Part shown: in pieces, positions 58,921 to 64,000 of the stretch
How positions within the stretch are numbered: the first letter of the stretch is position 1
Layout: every line of letters starts with the position of its first letter
Translations under genes and position numbers: made by a program
Notes under the pieces: model-generated
The model's input: only the letters and a program-made list of their open reading frames with translations
Database searches by the model: none
Told to the model about the DNA's origin: nothing
Origin: Epiperipatus broadwayi
Taxonomy: Eukaryota; Onychophora; Udeonychophora; Euonychophora; Peripatidae
DNA: 64,000 nt
Assembly: GCA_028023455.1 (NCBI GenBank)
Contig: JAQFVV010006203.1
Location: 6,294,821 to 6,358,820 of the forward strand
Direction of reading: 5' to 3'

Positions 58921-59249
58921 TGACTATTGTCTTTGACAGGATGACTGTTGGTTAGAGTGTTACATTAAAATTCAATGTCAAGAATCTAAAGATTCAAGAT
59001 TGATTCCTTTGCTAATACTATCACTGGTTAGGCTAGCAACACTTAAAGAAGAGAGGAGTTAATACCACTTGAAATGTTATGGATATACTAATCTGTGTAT
59101 TATTACTAACAGTTCAATGTAATTGGAAAATTTAAATAAGATTAAATTTTTCTAAAGACATTCAATATATAATATTGGATTATGGAAAAAGTCAAACATA
59201 TAAATGCAACTAAAATGCCATAATCACAAATCTTCAGGCAAACACTAAG

Positions 59250-60460
59250 TCCTCATTACATTTTTCTACTGTTGAAAAATTTGGAAACTGATTGAATTTC
59301 TCTTTTCTAAATTTTGTTTATACAGAAAAAGTTTTGCCTCAAATATATAAATAACTGTTTTGGATTTGATTAAATTTAGATTATTGTCTTGGATCTATAG
59401 ATTTGTTTCATTAAATTTATTAAGTAAGTCTGTCAAATAAGCTATGCCATTTTTGGAATAAAGCATCATCTTTAATTTCTAGAAACACTAGAACTAAAGT
59501 GAAAGGTTTATAAAACTAAATCATATTTGTACTTTTTGATGACTAACAAACTTCTGTATGAAGCAGAAAGTGACTGAATTTTTCATCATTTTCAGCACAA
59601 AGTTGTCCAAACAATCTGTCTTTCAATAAATTGCATTTGATTTTGTACTCATAGACCTATATAGGCATTTACTCAGATTTTTGACAACTAATTATTGGTG
59701 ATGAGTGACACAGAATTGTTTATAAATATAAAAAAAACATCCCAGTAGTGCCTATAATTATGGGTGAACTATTATTAGTAACAGACAAGATATTATTCAA
59801 GTGGATTTCTTTTAAAAAGTCTCCTAATTCAAAAAATATCAATTACTCTATAATTTCTGTCTTCAAATTTTAGCAAATAATAATTCTTGATTTTCTTTTT
59901 CTTTTATGAATAGCACTTATGCTAAAATTAATCTTCATTTCATGCAAAATTGATTCATCAAGCTGTACAGATAAAAGTGATATTTCAAATACACATATAA
60001 TAAGTTTTCACCATCTTAAGCTTATGTAAAATAATGCATATTATCTCAATTATAGCCAGTAGAATTAATCCTAAGTCAGTAGTATCCCTGATTTAGAAGA
60101 CAGTAATAAAATGTTGTAAGAAGTACAGAACCTATCATCATTTTATTTGGATCCTAGTGAAAAAGTTTTACCAACATTGGCTTCTCATAAAGTTTTCTTT
60201 AAGTGCTTGAAAATAAGATAAATCCTTATCTTTCTTATAAGCATAAACTTCTGTCAATCATTCTTGTAATCTTAAAGGCTTCATAGCTTCATTGTATAAA
60301 ACTTCTTGGCAAATCAGATACAACAGTATTGTATTATTTGTAGGCAAATGAATGAATGATTAGTTGAAATATTCAACATTTACATTGTCTAATCCTTTTC
60401 TTAAATTCAGTCATGATATAATCTATAAAAAAAGTAAAATGTATGTATTTATTTATCATA
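59250..60460. other. A+T-rich stretch, nothing recognised
   Basis: Long weak frames occur, but none shows a family motif or persists. Confidence 0.4.
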
Positions 60461-60463
60461 TTA

Positions 60464-60654
60464 GGGGTACACAATTATCAAGAGATATTACAATTTATAA
60501 TTGAAAAATAATTATAATTTACAATAGTCTAAGAAAAGTTTCTTAATTTTATAAATTATACTAAAACTATTGTAAAAAATTTGGGTCTGATGAGAAAAAT
60601 TGTATTATTTTTCAATTATATAAATTGTTATATCTCTTGACAATTGTGTACCCC
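60464..60654. mobile_element. TA-target MITE with ~50-bp inverted repeats
   Basis: Starts GGGGTACACAATTATCAAGA and ends with the reverse complement (TCTTGACAATTGTGTACCCC), with arms of about 50 bp differing by two substitutions and a 2-bp indel. TA dinucleotides flank both sides (60462-60463 and 60655-60656). Length 191 bp, non-coding. TA target sites and long TIRs fit a Tc1/mariner-type MITE. Confidence 0.85.
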
Positions 60655-60659
60655 TATTA

Positions 60660-60867
60660 TGCACTGACACGCTCTCATATGAGAATCCTGCTCCTCTCTT
60701 TTTAAGAGATTGGCAACTTGATTTAAAAACATTCTGAATAATCTATTACCTATATATACACATCCCCATACAATTATGCACATTCCAAGCCTATGACTAT
60801 GAGGACCTTTAACACCCTCGAAAGTGCTTTTTATTTTCAGCCTTTCTTATGAGAGCATGTCAGCGCA
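60660..60867. mobile_element. Second TA-target MITE, abutting the first
   Basis: The left TIR TGCACTGACACGCTCTCATA (60660-60679) and the right TIR (reverse complement TGCGCTGACATGCTCTCATA, 60848-60867) differ at two positions, with TA on both sides (60658-60659 and 60868-60869). About 208 bp; the interior shows no coding. Only three bases separate it from the first MITE, so one may have used the other's TA as a target. Confidence 0.8.
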
Positions 60868-60869
60868 TA

Positions 60870-62500
60870 TATTTGTAATAGTTGTATTATTAGAATAGCA
60901 CTTATGACATCAAGTATGCAATGGTTTTTCTATAAGACAACAAACTAAAATACTAATGAAACTAATATATTGAATTTTCTTTCCTCAGCATTAGATATAT
61001 GTATTTGATATTACATTTATCAAGAAATAACTAATTGGTAAAAATATATTTCAAAATGTAAATAAAAATAAGTTAATAGTTTTAATTTAGTTTACTTTTA
61101 TTCAAGAATAGCTGGCATATAAGCATTGCAATGCTGTAGCACCCCCAGAACAAATTATGAAAATTAATTATTAAATTTGTGCTTGAAAATATCAATAATA
61201 TAAAAATCTTACAATATTTTGCAGAATTATTATGTAAATGCAACCAATTAAACCATTTTTTTTAAAAAATATTTTAACCAATGCTTGAGATTCTATTTAA
61301 AGATGCTGTTAATTATAGCAGTGTCAAAAACATCATATTTGGGGAATTTCAGTAAGTCCCACTAAGATTCGTTTATTCTCACTGCATCAGTACCATTGGA
61401 GCTGCTCACTGCTGCAGTGTCAGTAGTTAAGAGAATATGTTTATCTATTCTGGTTTCTCTTCAAAATGAATCAATTTTATTTAAATTTAAGATGAGCAAT
61501 AAAACATTGTTTTTTTTCTTATAATTAATATTTATAAATTAACATTAGATATTTATTACAGAAAAATATAACAAAATAATAAAAGAAATATTATTTTAAA
61601 TATTTATTATGATGAGTGTTAGTGTTGAACATATATAAGAATTATATTTTCCTAATTGACATTATATGAAAAAATTAATAAAAACTAAAGATGTCTATTC
61701 CAGATATCATTATTTGTTAAACAGCAGCTAGTAAAAATAAAAAATACACTAGATCTTTTAAAGAATGGTTGGTATAGAAAAATAAAATGATTATGTGATT
61801 GCAAAATTAGAAATGCTCTGTTTTGTTTTCCTTGTTTACTTTTTGGAAGTAATACTGTAATAAAGCACTCCTTCTTTAAAATGTTATGGTCTGGCACTAC
61901 CTATATTTAAATAATTTTTCCATATTAATATATGCCCTATTGATATAAACCTAGTATGATTTTATTATTAGCGAGCATTAGAAGTCACAGAATCTTATGG
62001 TAAACATGTAAAAAAAGTATAAAAATATGTGTAAATTGCTGTTATTGAAACAGTGATAATACAATTTTCTTTGTATGTGATCCATAATTCATAAAGATTG
62101 AAGGTATCAAATATGAATTAAAAAAATTTATATAGTTATTACACTTGCATTATTGCTGACTGATTATCACATAATTCAGAAAAAATAATCCATATTAGAT
62201 TTCATGATGTATTTCCATGCTAAGTTTCACATCAATGTGCAATACGTTTGCCTAGCAATGCTTCAGTCTAAAGACCTATTAGAATACTGTATTTTGTGTG
62301 TTTATTTGAAAAATAAATCATGATGATATCTATTCTATGTTACAAAACAGATAAAATTATGAATATTTTTTTAAAAAATGTTCTACTTTTTATACTTCCA
62401 CTGATGCCTTAATTTTATTCAATGCCCTCCAACTGCAGCTCAAACTACTGTTACCCCCTGGATCATTCCAGTGAGCCTCAGAAGAAGTATTTCCCTATTT
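60870..62500. other. A+T-rich stretch, nothing recognised
   Basis: No gene recognised. The minus-strand frame 61685-61897 has no family feature. Confidence 0.4.
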
Positions 62501-62504
62501 GTAA

Positions 62505-62680
62505 TGCATTACCCTACATCCAGCAGCTACAAGCTTGAGTAATCAATGAAGTCAAAATGTACAGTGCTGTAAAATTCCTATATCCAGAATAACACATTTC
62601 TGGCTTTTATGTGTGATCACAATGACTAGGATTCAAATCTGGAATTAATACATTTATATGCATAATGGTTGCTATTTATT
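62505..62680 (-). repeat. Diverged relative of the hammerhead family-1 element
   Basis: On the minus strand TTTGAATCCTAGTCATTGTG, AAAGCCAGAAATG, TTCTGGATATAGGAATTTTA and TTCATTGATTACTCAAGCTTG run in the same order as CTCCTCACTGATG, AGCCNGAAAC, TCTGGGGATATTGG..GGATTTTATG and CATCCATTGATTACTCTAGCTTG of family 1. The ribozyme core is not intact. A related segment may exist near 40236-40290. Confidence 0.5.
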
Positions 62681-62879
62681 CCTTTATATGATCTAATCTG
62701 AATTTTAAAAAATCTGAAATTCGAAACATGTCAGTTTCGGAAAGAGATTTTATGGCACTATACCATCTGTTATCTATTAATTACTTAAACTTACAATAAA
62801 TGACTATGTAATAAGTTGAAAATAATTGCTCATGAGGTTATGTGTAAACTTTTGTATTTCTATTATTAGATTATAGTAA

Positions 62880-63830
62880 GAACAAACCTGGAATTTTTAG
62901 ATATTCTTAAAATATTACATCATGGTAAAATCAAAACTATTGTTTACAGAAAACTTATACACATGGGAAATTATTTAACATATTTATATAATAATAGAAA
63001 TATAAAAAGTTTACCATTATGGAGCAGAGCAAAAATAGTTTTTTAAAACTAATAATTAGAAAAATAAAACTCTAACATAGATCAAACTCTCTTGAAAAAT
63101 GGGCATCCATAAATTATCACTAAGAAAACCTTAAATAAATAACAAAAGTAACATTAAAAATATTGATAGCTATCCATAAATACCAGGGATTTTAGATAAA
63201 CTAAAAAAAATCTGTAATCTCTACAAAAATCTAAATTAGAAATGCTGAAAAACAAGAATTGCATCTACAAAATACCATGTGAATGTAGAAAGTCATATAT
63301 TGGTGAAAGTAGCTACTCAACTAAAAAATAATTAGAAAAATATAAAGTGATAAGAGAGGAAAAGATTAATTCATTTAAAATAAATTATGCTTATGACATA
63401 TTGATTGGAAAACTTAAGAATATTAAAGTAAAAAGAAAAAAATGTAGACATTTCTCTAAGGACAATTAAAACAACTCCATTACAGCATTCTAGTGTGGTA
63501 ATCAATAATGTTTGGAGAATCAGGAAATTCTTCATTAGATAAGTACTTACAATTTAGTTGTCTTTGACAGAAAATCCTAGTTGGTTAAAATATCTTAAAT
63601 TCAGTATTCATGAATTTAAAGATTACAGCTTCGATTCCAATGCAAGCAAATACTGGTCACATCAACAAAACCTGAAGAAGAGAGAATAATACCACTTGAA
63701 GCATTGTATTTCATATTAATATCAGTAATATTATTAACAGTTAAATATACTTAGAAAAGTATAAAGTTTATATGTAGATATAAATTTATCTAAATTCTTT
63801 TTTTTTTCATGGATTAAAAAATATTCTTGA
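62880..63830 (+). pseudogene. Penelope-like GIY-YIG endonuclease and pLTR (P1-related)
   Basis: At about 63170-63330: IPGILDKLKKICNLYKNLN in one frame, then NCIYKIPCECRKSYIGESSY, the IYxIPCxCGxxYIGET core of Penelope GIY-YIG nucleases with the two Cys of its CxC motif. It continues LEKYKVIREEKINSFK and YAYDILIGKLKN with stops. From about 63560 comes the pLTR: GTCTTTGACAG, CTAGTTGGTTAAAATA, the B-box-like GCTTCGATTCC, AATACCACTTGAAGCATTGT. This is the only copy in which the GIY-YIG centre is legible in nearly standard form. Upstream RT is not visible. Confidence 0.83.
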
Positions 63831-64000
63831 CAATAACTGCATGCTAAGTCATAACTATTAAAATTTTTCTTTGTTTAGAGTTATTCTCAAAATAAATCAT
63901 TCTCACTTGCCATAGATATACCCACTGCCAGTATTTACAGATTTTCTACTATCCCAGATCTTTAGCACTTTTAGATTCTATTGTCTTTAAAACATTTAAA
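63831..64000. other. Window end, nothing recognised
   Basis: A+T-rich sequence without a readable feature. Confidence 0.4.

Larger units (their letters stand above)
56243..59245 (+). mobile_element. Penelope-like element (family P1) with two direct pLTRs, degraded
   Basis: The 5' pLTR (about 56243-56545) and the 3' pLTR (about 58920-59243) are direct copies: TGTCTTTGACAG, an A-box-like TTAGTTGGTTAGAGTG, ATTCAATTC/TGATTCC, ACT(G)ATCAC, AATACTTGAAGAGAAGA, and an ending ATAGTC-AACATATAA followed by ACCTTCAG/TCTTCAGG. Between them lie the RT and GIY-YIG pieces of a Penelope-like ORF in the correct order. This is the most complete Penelope-like copy here. I could not define the TSD. Confidence 0.85.

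Noticed and set aside
1-64000. CRISPR arrays, bacterial promoters, operons, rRNA
   Set aside because: None seen; the window is eukaryotic, and its tandem repeats lack the spacer-repeat pattern of CRISPR.

Overview
This window looks like non-coding nuclear DNA from an animal. By eye it is very A+T-rich. It has no convincing host exon, no operon structure and no bacterial-style genes, and almost everything recognisable is a transposable element or its debris. The mix of elements (Penelope-like elements with GIY-YIG endonuclease, several degraded non-LTR retrotransposons, tRNA-derived short retroposons, hAT and TA-target MITEs, hammerhead ribozyme repeats) suggests an invertebrate, perhaps a lophotrochozoan such as a mollusc. 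That assignment is inference; nothing here fixes the species.

Layout. 1-5.9 kb: A+T-rich sequence with three short tandem arrays and a palindrome. 5.9-12.2 kb: one long degraded non-LTR retrotransposon on +, with gag-like ORF1, AP endonuclease, reverse transcriptase with a YMDD box and a C-terminal CCHC finger; it is visibly richer in G+C than its surroundings. 12.2-21 kb: mostly featureless, with a tRNA-derived SINE (17.2-17.3 kb, -) and two LINE reverse-transcriptase fragments (18.3 kb +; 19.4-19.9 kb -). 21.1-28.4 kb: a Penelope-type inverted terminal-repeat element with a perfect 141-bp tandem duplication, two copies of a 1.2-kb repeat, a dead coiled-coil ORF on -, two hammerhead elements with clear target-site duplications (TSDs), and a retroposed tRNA-Gly with a 15-bp TSD. 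30.6-31.3 kb: 3' end of a Penelope-like element. 32 kb: another hammerhead element. 35.0-36.5 kb: an unusual insertion of two direct and more than two inverted copies of a ~330-bp unit, flanked by an 11-bp TSD. 37.5 kb: a complete hAT MITE. 43.4-47.3 kb: a palindromic hammerhead-family element, then a degraded LINE. 47.7-51.5 kb: a second hammerhead family beside two head-to-head Penelope-like 3' halves. 55.3-59.3 kb: a diverged repeat pair and the most complete Penelope-like element (pLTR - RT - GIY-YIG - pLTR). 60.5-60.9 kb: two abutting TA-target MITEs. 62.5-63.8 kb: a ribozyme-family relic and another Penelope-like 3' half.

The most interesting content is the set of type I hammerhead ribozymes at 24.4, 24.9, 25.7, 32.1, 47.8, 48.2, 48.4 and 51.3 kb. 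They form two families with the same fold: a 6-bp inner stem I, a 3x2 internal loop, a 5-6-bp outer stem I, a 4-bp stem II, and a palindromic stem III (ACUAGU or ACCGGU) with no loop. Two copies (25.7 and 51.3 kb) keep every core base and a cleavable GUC. Their host elements carry 12-13-bp TSDs and are arranged in tandem and inverted copies, so the likeliest reading is that a Penelope-type reverse transcriptase moves small self-cleaving RNAs in this genome.
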